From: Desulfobacterales bacterium HSG17
GTDB lineage: Bacteria > Desulfobacterota > Desulfobacteria > Desulfobacterales > Desulfococcaceae
NCBI GenBank assembly: GCA_030377945.1
Contig: JAUCGD010000076.1
Coordinates: 1 to 14,188, forward strand
Length of the DNA: 14,188 bases
Direction: 5' to 3'
Numbering within the stretch: position 1 is the first letter of the stretch; every line of letters starts with the position of its first letter. The notes below the pieces were generated by a model. The model saw only the letters and a list, made by a program, of their open reading frames with translations, was not told the origin of the DNA and searched no databases. The translations under genes and the position numbers were made by a program. This document shows positions 7,517-14,188 of the stretch, piece after piece.

Positions 7517-8623
7517 ATGGAAAGTACAGTTTATTTTATGGATTTAAAGGCATCGCCCAAAGAAAATCTTTTTGCAAAACTCCAGCAGCTCCTGGATAAG
7601 GCCGGACTTGAAAAAGTATTTTCAGAAAGAGACCTTGTGGCAGTAAAACTGCATTTTGGCGAACTTGGCAATACAGCTTTTATCCGGCCTGTTTTTCTGC
7701 GTAAGATTGTAGAAAGCATTAAAGCCAAGGGCGGCAGTCCCTTTCTCACAGATGCAAATACCCTGTATGCAGGAACCAGGAGCAATACTGTGAACCATTT
7801 ACAGACAGCCATTCAAAACGGTTTTGCATATGCTGTGGTTGATGCTCCTCTTGTTATTGCCGACGGATTAAGGGGCAAGAGTGAAACCGCAGTACAGATA
7901 AACAGAAAACGGTTTAAGGAAGTGTATATAGGGTCTGAAATTGTGCAGGCTGATTCACTCATTTCAGTAGCTCATTTTAAAGGTCATGAGCTTTCAGGAT
8001 TTGGCGGAGCCATAAAAAACGTGGGTATGGGCTGTGCATCACGCAAAGGCAAACTTGCTCAGCATTCCAATTTAGGTCCCAAGGTCAGCATTGATAAATG
8101 TATAGGATGCGGAGACTGTACTGAACATTGTTCTCAATTCGCCCTTGCCCTGGAAGATGAGAAAGCAATTATTGATACTGATAAATGTATAGGATGCGGG
8201 GAATGTATCCTGATCTGCCCTAACAGTGCCATTGAAATACAATGGAATCAGGCTATACCGGTGTTCCTGGAAAACATGGTTGAATATACCGAAGGTGTAC
8301 TGAAAAATAAAAAAGGCAAAACCCTTTACCTGAATTTTATAACCAATATATCCCCTGCCTGCGACTGCTACGGTTATAATGATTCTCCTATTGTACGCGA
8401 TATTGGAATTGTGGCATCAACTGATCCCGTAGCCATTGACCAGGCATGTGTTGATCTTGTTAATAAGGAACATGCTCTGCCAGATTCCTGCCTGGAAAAC
8501 AACCATGAGCCAGGAGCAGATAAATTCAAAGGGCTTTATCCAAAGGTGGACTGGACACTCCAGCTTGATTATGCCCAGGAACTTGGTCTTGGAACCCGCA
8601 AATATAAGCTTGAAAAGATTTAG
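7517..8623 (+). CDS. DUF362 domain protein with two [4Fe-4S] ferredoxin motifs
   Basis: A 368-aa cytoplasmic iron-sulfur protein; no signal peptide is seen. The N-terminal DUF362 part (about 35-185: VAVKLHFGELGN, SVAHFKGHELSGFGGAIKN, MGCASRKGK) is interrupted by a bacterial ferredoxin domain and resumes to the C-terminus (CDCYGYNDSP, GIVASTDPVAIDQA). The ferredoxin cysteines are 195, 198, 201 and 205 (CIGCGDCTEHC), and 224, 227, 230 and 234 (CIGCGECILICP). The fourth cysteine of the first set is followed by Ser rather than the usual Pro, but all eight ligands are present. A role in electron transfer or a redox-linked maturation is likely from the family; the reaction is unknown. A strong AGGAGGA site lies 4 nt before the ATG. 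The gene stands alone, flanked by yajD (divergent) and hrpA (convergent). Such proteins are frequent in anaerobes, including sulfate reducers. Confidence 0.92.
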   Translation: MESTVYFMDLKASPKENLFAKLQQLLDKAGLEKVFSERDLVAVKLHFGELGNTAFIRPVFLRKIVESIKAKGGSPFLTDANTLYAGTRSNTVNHLQTAIQNGFAYAVVDAPLVIADGLRGKSETAVQINRKRFKEVYIGSEIVQADSLISVAHFKGHELSGFGGAIKNVGMGCASRKGKLAQHSNLGPKVSIDKCIGCGDCTEHCSQFALALEDEKAIIDTDKCIGCGECILICPNSAIEIQWNQAIPVFLENMVEYTEGVLKNKKGKTLYLNFITNISPACDCYGYNDSPIVRDIGIVASTDPVAIDQACVDLVNKEHALPDSCLENNHEPGADKFKGLYPKVDWTLQLDYAQELGLGTRKYKLEKI

Positions 8624-8636
8624 ATGACATTGGGTT

Positions 8637-8687
8637 CTGCATCCCGCATTATCTGGCCTCAATAGTCCCGGATAATATGGGATGCAG
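8637..8687. terminator. Long hairpin between convergent genes, probable bidirectional terminator
   Basis: Arms 8637-8656 and 8668-8687 form a 20-bp imperfect stem (CTGCATCCC pairing with GGGATGCAG, ATTATC with GATAAT, GG with CC, with wobbles and one mismatch) and an 11-nt loop. It fills the 93-bp gap between the DUF362 gene and the 3' end of hrpA. The tail is only moderately T-rich on the + strand, so it could instead be a small repeat relic. Confidence 0.55.
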
Positions 8688-8716
8688 CATTACAATAATA
8701 TTTTCCTGTTTAATTC

Positions 8717-11700
8717 TCACACCATCCTCTGAATCTCCGAAAATATCTTTTCAAGGCGCTTTGGAGAAACCTTTACCGGGGTTTTAAGTTCCTGGGCATA
8801 CAGGGAAACTTTGTATTCTTCAATAAGCCAGAAGAATTCTTCCACAGCTTCGCGCTTTTCATCTGTTACATTGGAAGAAAGTGAATTTAGAAGTTCATTT
8901 AACCTTTGTGTATGTTTTTTTACATCTTCTGCTTTGATCTGGTCTTTTTCAAAATTTATCAGCCCCCGCTCTGCTCTCAGGGTAATGGCTTTAATATAGC
9001 GTTCCAGATGAGACATGCGGTCTCCGCTGTAAAGTTCTGTGAAATTTTCCGGAACCAGGTTTGCCAGGGAATCTCTTAATCCTGATAAGTAATTGACAAT
9101 TCCTTTATTAAGTCTGTTTGCATTTTCCAGGTCATAAAGAGTGGTGCGGCACTGATGGTATGATTCCATTACATTGACTGTATGCTTTAATTTCTGTCTG
9201 CCTTTTTCCAGGATATGGGGTGCTGTATCTTGTGCATGGTTTTTAAAATCTTTTTCCTTGCGGATATTCTTGCAAAAGTAAGTTTTCAGGATACTTTGAT
9301 ACAACTGTTTTTCAATTATTTTCGGGCCTCCAAAATAACCGGCTGTTTTTATCATGTTCCGGGGCAGGGTCATGTGGCTTTTGAGCATCCTGGCTTCCCT
9401 TGCAAGAGAAAGGGTAAGAAGAAGCTGTATGCCGTTTTTATGTAAATTAAGGGCTTCCTGTCTGTTTGAAAAAAGCCGGAGGTCCAGGCTGTCCCCTTGT
9501 GGTTTAAGTCCGGGATAGGCTGTCCATTTTTCCCCTTTTTCTCCTTTAAGGGTAATTGTTTCAGGAAGGTCAGGGAAACTCCATTCTGTAATGCCGGTTT
9601 TCTCCCATGATTTTTTTGCAGATTCAAAATAGTCAGGATTTAAGGCAGGAGCAGTTCCTTTACTTAAAATGGATGTATCCCTGGCTGCAATGATTTCCTC
9701 ATTTTTAGGGCCTCGTATGGAGATACGCATTTTCAGATGTTCAGGCAGGTCTTCAGGTGTCCATGCTGATGCTGGTATGTCAGCACCAAAGCGGCGGTAG
9801 ATAAAACGGCTGAGGGCTGTAAGCAGGGGAGTCTGGGTGTCTCTTGGCATTTCATCAGCAATAATATCCACGGTATTTGACACAGGCACAAGCTGCTTGC
9901 GAAATTCTTTGGGCAGTCCTTTGACCAGAAAAGTTATTTTTTCATTAAACAAGCCGGGCACAAGCCAGTCTGCTGCCTGTGCAGGCACTGAAGGAGCAAT
10001 GGCAGAGGAAATATTAACTGTAACACCGTCCTGAGGGGTTCCAGGATCAAAATTATAATCGCATGGAACTACAGTATTGCCCAGGGAAATCTTGTCAGGA
10101 AAAAGTGAAAGCTCTTCATTATCAGGAGAAACCCGGAACAGATCCTGTTTTCTCATTCTCAGGAAATTATCGTTTCTCCTGGACTTAATAAGCTTTTTCA
10201 AGGTGCGGATGTCATAGATATTATTGCCCATCCTCTGCTGGTAAAAAGCAAATAAATCATCTTCACTGACAAGGAGATCACGGCGCCGGATCTTATCCTC
10301 CATGTCCTGGATTTCCTGCATGAGTTTTATGTTGTGGGTAATAAATCCAAGGGATTGTTTTACATCTCCCTGAACAAGGGCGCTTCTTATAAATATCTGG
10401 GAAGCCTGTTCAGGGTCAATAGGGCCAAAAGAAACCGGCCTTTGGTTTACAATAATCAGACCAAACAGGCTAACCTGTTCCAGGGCTGTTACCTCACCTC
10501 GATTGCGCTCCCAGTGAGGATTTGAATGAGAATAACGACACTGCGCCTTTCCTATGGGTTCAAGCCACAAAGGATCAATATTTGCCACACTCCTGGCAAA
10601 AAGTCTTGATGTTTCCACCATTTCAGCAGCCACAATCCACTGGCCGGATTTATTAAAAAGCCCGGAACCTGGAAAGATCATAACCTCTTTATCCTTTGCT
10701 GCCTTGTAGAAAAACTTCTCTTTTTTAATGGCAATATTGGAAAGAAAACCGCTTAAAATGGCCTGATGAATTGCAGTATATCGCTGAGGGAACAGCTCAT
10801 CTTTTAAAGGTTTTTTTTCCTGTTTTTTTTCTGTAAAGTTTTTTACCCCTTGTTCCTCAAGAATAGATGCAATCTGGTAGTGAATATCCCGCCATTCACG
10901 CATACGTTTAAATGAAAGATAATTATTTTTGCAGTATTTGCGCATCTTCCCTGTTGTTTTTAATTCTCGGCGTATTTCATGATAATTTTTCCAGATATTA
11001 AACAGGGTTATAAAATCGGAAGTTTTATCTTTATATTTTGCATGGGCCTGATCTGCCTGAGCCTGTTTATCTGAAGGACGTTCGCGCGGGTCCTGTATGG
11101 TCAGGGCTGAAGCAATAATTATAATCTCTTCAAGGCATCCCAGGTTTGCAGCTTCCAGAAGTATGCGGGAAATTTTGGGATCAACAGGCAGCCTGGCCAT
11201 CATCTTTCCCATATCTGTGAGATCATAGGGAACAGGAGTTTTTTTATTTGCTGTCTGATTGTTTGCTGTTTGGTTGATTTTTTTTCGGCATATAGCTCCC
11301 AGTTCTTCAAGAAGACGAAATCCATCATGGATATTTTTATCTGCGGGCTTGTCAATAAAAGGAAATGCTTTAATCTCTCCCAGTTTAAGGGAGATCATAC
11401 GCAGTATAACCTCAGCAAGATTGGAACGGAGGATTTCAGGCAGGGTAAAGCGGGGGCGGTTTTCGTAATCTTCCTGTGGATAAAGACGGATGCAAATACC
11501 GTTTTCCACACGTCCGCACCTTCCCATGCGCTGGTCTGCACTGCTTTTTGATATGGGCACGACCGGAAGAGAGGTTGTTCCTGATCCTGGAGAATACTCG
11601 GAAATCCTGGCAAGACCGGTATCCACAACATATTTTATCCCTGGTATGGTTATGGATGTTTCAGCTACATTGGTGGCAACTATGATCTTTCTCCCTGTCA

Positions 11701-12736
11701 TCCTTGAAAAAACCCTGGACTGATCTCCAGCCGAAAGCCTGGCAAACAAAGGAAGGATATTAGCTCCTGTATAATTTCGGCCTTCAAGGATTTCACAGGT
11801 TTCACGAATATCCTGTTCCGTTGGCATAAAAACCAGAACATCACCGCCATAAGGGCTTTCCTGCTGAAGCTTGTTAACAGCTTTAACAGCCAGATCAACA
11901 TGGGTCTGGTCAGCATCCTTGTTTTCCTGGGTCATGTAACGGACATCCACAGGAAACATCCGGCCTGAAACTTCTATAATAGGAGCATTGTCAAAGGCTT
12001 TGGAGAATTTTTCCGTATCAATGGTTGCAGATGTAATAACAAGCTTTAAATCCCTGCGCCTGTGTACCAGTTTTTTTAATATTCCAAGAATAAAATCAAT
12101 GTTCAGACTCCGCTCATGAGCCTCATCAATAATAAGGGTATCATATTCATTAAGCCATGAATCTCCCTGGGTTTCTGCAAGGAGTATGCCGTCGGTCATG
12201 ATCTTGATATAGGAATTTTCACTGGTCTGGTCCTGAAACCTGATCTTATATCCCACAGATTGACCAATATCTTCTCCAAGTTCTTCAGCAATTCGTTTAG
12301 ATACGGTCATGGCAGCAATGCGCCTGGGCTGGGTGCATCCTATTCTTCGGTCAATTCCACGTCCTGCTTCAAGGCAGAATTTTGGAATCTGGGTGGTTTT
12401 TCCTGATCCGGTTTCTCCTGAGATTATAACAACCTGATTTTTGGAGACAGCATCAATAATCTCCTCTTTTTTATCAACAATGGGCAGATCAGGATTATAT
12501 TCAGGTCTGGGGCAGTTATCCCTGCGCCATTTTTTTTTATTTACAGAATCAAAAATCTTTTTTTCTAAACCGGATATAAGATCAGGCAATGATTTAGCTT
12601 GTTTTGTTGAATCATGAGCTTTTAAGATTAAATTCTTTAACCGGGTCAGTTCCCGCCTGATTAAATAACGGTCTGCTCCCATAGTTTTTCTGCAAGCAGA
12701 TTCAAGTTTACGAATTTTTTTTATATTATCAGACAA
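8717..12736 (-). CDS. hrpA: ATP-dependent RNA helicase HrpA (DEAH box), full length
   Basis: A 1339-aa DEAH/RHA helicase, close to E. coli HrpA (about 1300 aa); in E. coli HrpA unwinds RNA and acts on stalled ribosomes and mRNA processing. Motifs in order: Walker A GETGSGKT (107-114), Ia TQPRRIAA (135-142), DEAH (204-207), SAT (236-238), ATNVAETSIT (354-363) and motif VI QRMGRCGR (402-409). The winged-helix/HA2 region and an OB-fold follow. The second half carries the HrpA-specific C-terminal domain (DUF3418-like), with WRR/YRRFG-type motifs and a charged helical end. Start choice: there is no upstream in-frame ATG before the stop at 12779-12781; the TTG at 12736 has GGAG 6 nt upstream, and the first internal ATG (codon 19) would cut the conserved N-terminal helix. 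It starts 42 nt after the rpn stop on the same strand with no own promoter seen, so read-through from the rpn promoter is likely. No frameshift or missing motif is apparent. Confidence 0.96.
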   Translation of the reverse strand: MSDNIKKIRKLESACRKTMGADRYLIRRELTRLKNLILKAHDSTKQAKSLPDLISGLEKKIFDSVNKKKWRRDNCPRPEYNPDLPIVDKKEEIIDAVSKNQVVIISGETGSGKTTQIPKFCLEAGRGIDRRIGCTQPRRIAAMTVSKRIAEELGEDIGQSVGYKIRFQDQTSENSYIKIMTDGILLAETQGDSWLNEYDTLIIDEAHERSLNIDFILGILKKLVHRRRDLKLVITSATIDTEKFSKAFDNAPIIEVSGRMFPVDVRYMTQENKDADQTHVDLAVKAVNKLQQESPYGGDVLVFMPTEQDIRETCEILEGRNYTGANILPLFARLSAGDQSRVFSRMTGRKIIVATNVAETSITIPGIKYVVDTGLARISEYSPGSGTTSLPVVPISKSSADQRMGRCGRVENGICIRLYPQEDYENRPRFTLPEILRSNLAEVILRMISLKLGEIKAFPFIDKPADKNIHDGFRLLEELGAICRKKINQTANNQTANKKTPVPYDLTDMGKMMARLPVDPKISRILLEAANLGCLEEIIIIASALTIQDPRERPSDKQAQADQAHAKYKDKTSDFITLFNIWKNYHEIRRELKTTGKMRKYCKNNYLSFKRMREWRDIHYQIASILEEQGVKNFTEKKQEKKPLKDELFPQRYTAIHQAILSGFLSNIAIKKEKFFYKAAKDKEVMIFPGSGLFNKSGQWIVAAEMVETSRLFARSVANIDPLWLEPIGKAQCRYSHSNPHWERNRGEVTALEQVSLFGLIIVNQRPVSFGPIDPEQASQIFIRSALVQGDVKQSLGFITHNIKLMQEIQDMEDKIRRRDLLVSEDDLFAFYQQRMGNNIYDIRTLKKLIKSRRNDNFLRMRKQDLFRVSPDNEELSLFPDKISLGNTVVPCDYNFDPGTPQDGVTVNISSAIAPSVPAQAADWLVPGLFNEKITFLVKGLPKEFRKQLVPVSNTVDIIADEMPRDTQTPLLTALSRFIYRRFGADIPASAWTPEDLPEHLKMRISIRGPKNEEIIAARDTSILSKGTAPALNPDYFESAKKSWEKTGITEWSFPDLPETITLKGEKGEKWTAYPGLKPQGDSLDLRLFSNRQEALNLHKNGIQLLLTLSLAREARMLKSHMTLPRNMIKTAGYFGGPKIIEKQLYQSILKTYFCKNIRKEKDFKNHAQDTAPHILEKGRQKLKHTVNVMESYHQCRTTLYDLENANRLNKGIVNYLSGLRDSLANLVPENFTELYSGDRMSHLERYIKAITLRAERGLINFEKDQIKAEDVKKHTQRLNELLNSLSSNVTDEKREAVEEFFWLIEEYKVSLYAQELKTPVKVSPKRLEKIFSEIQRMV

Positions 12737-12778
12737 GATTAACTCCGAAATTTCTGGTCTGTCTATACGGACAAACTT

Positions 12779-13027
12779 CTATGATTGAAAAAGTGATTTT
12801 AGCTGTTTCCTGAGCGGAGTAACCATACTCTCGTACTGTTCTTTTGAAATAGTTCCGTACAAACGGAGATTCTCAAGCAGGTCAATCTTGCCTTCAAGTT
12901 CACCTTCAAGCTTACCTTCAACTTTACCTTCAAGCTTACCTTCAAGCTTACCTTCAAGCTTACCTTCAAGCTTACCTTCAAGCTTACCCTTATTAAAAAT
13001 ATGTTCTGTTATTGTTGTTTCTATCAT
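12779..13027 (-). CDS. Predicted intragenic RpnS (separately translated Rpn C-terminal domain, candidate antitoxin)
   Basis: In-frame internal ORF of 82 aa starting at Met227 of the Rpn protein (MIETTITEHIFNKG, then the GKLE repeats and the C-terminal tail). It is called because an AAGGAGG Shine-Dalgarno sequence stands 11 nt before this ATG, far better than chance coding sequence would demand, and because Rpn genes are known to encode a separately translated small C-terminal protein that binds and blocks the full-length toxin. The repeat helix corresponds to the reported dimerisation element. No strong internal promoter was found: TATAAG near 13070 lacks a good -35 partner. Translation from the full-length mRNA or from a weak internal promoter is therefore the open point. 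This is inference until tested. Confidence 0.5.
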   Translation of the reverse strand: MIETTITEHIFNKGKLEGKLEGKLEGKLEGKLEGKVEGKLEGELEGKIDLLENLRLYGTISKEQYESMVTPLRKQLKSLFQS

Positions 13028-13705
13028 GGTTTTATTAACCTCCTTTTTGATTTCATCAAGGGTTTTTTCAGGAATTTTCTTATATGCGTTAATCCACTGT
13101 TCAATAAGAAGCATCTGGTCTTTGCCAAGATTTTTTTTCATGCGGGCTGCTGCAAGATAAATTTCATGAATCAGTTTTGCCGAATCAGACTCCCTGTCAT
13201 CAGCTTTAAGTGCAAGCAGTTTGCATAAAAGGGAATGTTTTTTGATAAGATCTTCACTTTTTTCTTTTTTTACTTTTATCACATCAAAATGAAAAAACTG
13301 TTTCCCCTTTTCCTGAGAATAAGCATAGCAGAAAGAATCAGGTACATCTTTTCTCCAGACTGCATTATCTGTATAAATTACAATGCTCCAGACCGGTTTT
13401 TTTTTCAAAAGCCAGGCATAGCATGAATATTCATAAACCCTTTGAGTAACATCCTCTCTTTTTCCCTGGTGTTCAATCTGGATGACAAGTTCCTGTAAAT
13501 TACCGTCAATTTCAATTTCCATGACTACAAACAGATCGCCTTTAAGGGTTTCTTTAAGAGCTTCGTATCTGTTGATAAACTCCTTGTCAATAAACCGGTA
13601 TTTCCCGATTTTTATATCCGGGAAATAATGGTCAAAAAATTCATCTGTAAATGATGTAATCAGCCATTTGAACAGCCTGTCATGTATTTTCGGGTTGATG
13701 GTCAT
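12779..13705 (-). CDS. Rpn-family PD-(D/E)XK nuclease (full-length RpnL-type) with GKLE repeats
   Basis: A 308-aa protein of the recombination-promoting nuclease / putative transposase (Rpn) family. Known members are DNA endonucleases, and some act in phage defence as toxins held in check by their own C-terminal fragment. The N-terminus (HDRLFKWLITSFTDEFFDHYFP) is typical of the family. The nuclease core is at about 35-115, with Asp57 (GDLFVV) and Glu78-x-Gln80 (IQIEHQGKRE) as likely catalytic residues, so it appears intact. A helical region (about 150-225) follows, then eight tandem GKLE-type tetrapeptides (about 240-271), and a short tail. The ATG at 13705 has AGGAG about 5 nt upstream and its own promoter just beyond. 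An internal ribosome binding site and ATG at codon 227 suggest a second product from the same frame (see the separate entry). The next gene, hrpA, begins 42 nt downstream. The family call is firm; toxicity is inferred from relatives. Confidence 0.92.
   Translation of the reverse strand: MTINPKIHDRLFKWLITSFTDEFFDHYFPDIKIGKYRFIDKEFINRYEALKETLKGDLFVVMEIEIDGNLQELVIQIEHQGKREDVTQRVYEYSCYAWLLKKKPVWSIVIYTDNAVWRKDVPDSFCYAYSQEKGKQFFHFDVIKVKKEKSEDLIKKHSLLCKLLALKADDRESDSAKLIHEIYLAAARMKKNLGKDQMLLIEQWINAYKKIPEKTLDEIKKEVNKTMIETTITEHIFNKGKLEGKLEGKLEGKLEGKLEGKVEGKLEGELEGKIDLLENLRLYGTISKEQYESMVTPLRKQLKSLFQS
12891..12986 (-). repeat. 12-bp tandem repeat (8 units) coding GKLE tetrapeptides
   Basis: Eight head-to-tail 12-bp units with + strand consensus CCTTCAAGCTTA, read on the minus strand as GGT AAG CTT GAA (Gly-Lys-Leu-Glu). 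Six units are identical at the DNA level. The units at 12915 (GKVE) and 12891 (GELE) are variant, both toward the 3' end of the gene. Unit length is a multiple of three, so slippage changes repeat number without shifting the frame. The near-identity of synonymous positions points to recent expansion. Confidence 0.95.
13039..13045 (-). promoter_or_regulatory. Internal Shine-Dalgarno site for RpnS
   Basis: The minus strand reads AAAAAGGAGG (13048-13039), 11 nt before the in-frame ATG at 13027. The spacing is a little long, but the match to the anti-Shine-Dalgarno sequence is seven bases (AAGGAGG). It overlaps the Lys-Lys-Glu-Val codons of the Rpn frame. Confidence 0.55.
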
Positions 13706-13734
13706 TGCTCTCCTATTTTTAGCTTATTGATTTT

Positions 13735-13763
13735 AATATAATCATTGTATTTGCTGTTGTGAA
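13735..13763 (-). promoter_or_regulatory. Sigma-70-type promoter for rpn
   Basis: On the minus strand, TTCACA (13763-13758), a 17-nt spacer and TATATT (13740-13735), each one base from consensus, predict a start near 13728 and a leader of about 22 nt before the ATG at 13705. It would also supply hrpA by read-through. Confidence 0.55.
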
Positions 13764-13861
13764 TGAAATCAATGTTTTTGTTGCTTGCTTATTTTATATG
13801 TGTTTTATCAAGTCTATTGATGTTTTATCTCTTATTATTATTTTCTTTAAGGAGGCAGCAA

Positions 13862-13915
13862 TTGAAGAAAGTATATTTAATTATTATGGTGTTTTTTATG
13901 CTTGTTTCCCAGTGA
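13862..13915 (+). CDS. 17-residue signal-peptide-like ORF, possibly the stub of a truncated gene
   Basis: A full AAGGAGG (13849-13855) lies 6 nt before a TTG start (13862), followed by two lysines, a hydrophobic stretch (VYLIIMVFFMLVSQ) and a TGA. It looks like the first part of a Sec signal peptide or lipoprotein leader that stops short of the mature protein. The Rpn-like fragment begins in another frame right where it ends. It may be the remnant of a gene interrupted by that fragment, or a small membrane peptide. Low certainty. Confidence 0.3.
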   Translation: MKKVYLIIMVFFMLVSQ

Positions 13916-14188
13916 TTTGGTGCAGCAGGGGATGGGAATTTATGACATTAAATGCTCCTGGGATACCCGTAAAATAAGAATTATTGTTCTCAGCCGGATT
14001 TCAAAAGAAAAAAAGAATGCCATATGGCATCTTTTCAGTGCAACACCTGAACTAATTGCATTGGGAGCATCCGAATACCAATGGCATACTCCGGTCAGCT
14101 CTATAATGAACGAATTGTTTAAAAAATATAATATGGAAGGAGTTATTACCATGCCATACACTATGCAAGATTATATGAGAGACTATGT
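13881..14188 (+). pseudogene. C-terminal part of an Rpn-like/transposase-like protein, 5'-truncated and running off the right edge
   Basis: The frame is open from just after a stop at 13878-13880 to the window end. From about 13914 it encodes sequence that looks like the C-terminal half of a large Rpn-related (PD-(D/E)XK 'putative transposase') family: DLVQQGMGIYDIK, SWDTRKIRIIVLSRIS, NAIWHLFSATPELIALGA, a SSIMNELFKKY block, then MPYTMQDYMRDY. The nuclease N-terminus expected upstream is absent; the preceding codons (LLWCFLCLFP) are out of character. In-frame starts exist (GTG 13920, ATG 13932), but none has a clear ribosome binding site. The gene is therefore probably a decayed copy, placed head to head with the intact rpn. 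The family match is from recall of conserved motifs and is moderately sure; the pseudogene status depends on the sequence beyond the edge. Confidence 0.55.

Noticed and set aside
12755..12775. Terminator between rpn and hrpA
   Set aside because: Only a 4-bp inverted repeat (TGTC/GACA) with no T-tract is present, too weak to call.
12891..12986. CRISPR-like array
   Set aside because: The 12-bp units are directly adjacent with no spacers and lie inside a coding frame.
13061..13130. Internal promoter for RpnS (TTGAAC...TATAAG on the minus strand)
   Set aside because: The spacing between these hexamers is only 14 nt, and the alternative -35 at 17 nt is poor, so it is not reported as a feature.
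12888..13160. A plus-strand ORF rich in Pro-Ser-Ser-Leu across the 12-bp repeat
   Set aside because: It is an antisense shadow of the GKLE repeats; it has no ribosome binding site, and the minus-strand frame is a recognisable Rpn protein.
13940..14161. Minus-strand 73-aa ORF at the right end
   Set aside because: The opposite strand carries recognisable Rpn-like C-terminal motifs over the same bases; the minus ORF has no family resemblance or ribosome binding site.

Overview
The window reads as AT-rich chromosome from an anaerobic, Gram-negative bacterium. The best guess is a Desulfobacterota (sulfate-reducer-like) genome. That guess rests on an NtrC-type sigma-54 activator paired with a sensor kinase, a DUF362 double-ferredoxin protein, a CydA-like membrane protein with no partner, and an Rpn protein beside an Rpn-like fragment. 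The assignment is inference; there is no rRNA or other marker gene here.

Layout from left to right. (1) 2-2864, + strand: a two-component operon, made of a sensor histidine kinase cut by the left edge and a sigma-54-dependent response regulator. (2) 2908-4023, - strand: a multi-pass membrane protein that resembles the N-terminal heme-binding part of cytochrome bd subunit I. Its near-consensus promoter lies back to back with that of the next gene. (3) 4162-6747, + strand: a LeuB-type dehydrogenase, then a large left-handed beta-helix (hexapeptide-repeat) protein of unknown role. (4) 6769-6935: a nested-palindrome, MITE/REP-like element between convergent genes. (5) 6944-7324, - strand: a YajD-type HNH nuclease. 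(6) 7517-8623, + strand: a DUF362/ferredoxin protein. (7) 8637-8687: a long hairpin between convergent genes, probably a shared terminator. (8) 8717-13705, - strand: rpn followed by a full-length hrpA, 42 nt apart and probably co-transcribed. (9) 13759-14188: a decayed-looking stretch with a tiny signal-peptide-like ORF behind a strong Shine-Dalgarno site, and the C-terminal part of a second Rpn-like/transposase-like protein running off the right edge.

The most interesting system is the Rpn locus. The 308-residue Rpn protein carries eight tandem four-residue GKLE-type repeats, encoded by a 12-bp DNA repeat. Just before the repeats there is an in-frame ATG at 13027 preceded by a full AAGGAGG Shine-Dalgarno sequence inside the coding region. 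This matches the published gene-within-gene toxin-antitoxin design of Rpn proteins, in which a separately translated C-terminal RpnS blocks the toxic full-length RpnL and the four-residue repeat number varies between strains. Here the predicted RpnS would be 82 residues. The remaining genes look like ordinary chromosomal housekeeping or regulatory genes, apart from the partnerless CydA-like protein and the palindromic repeat element.
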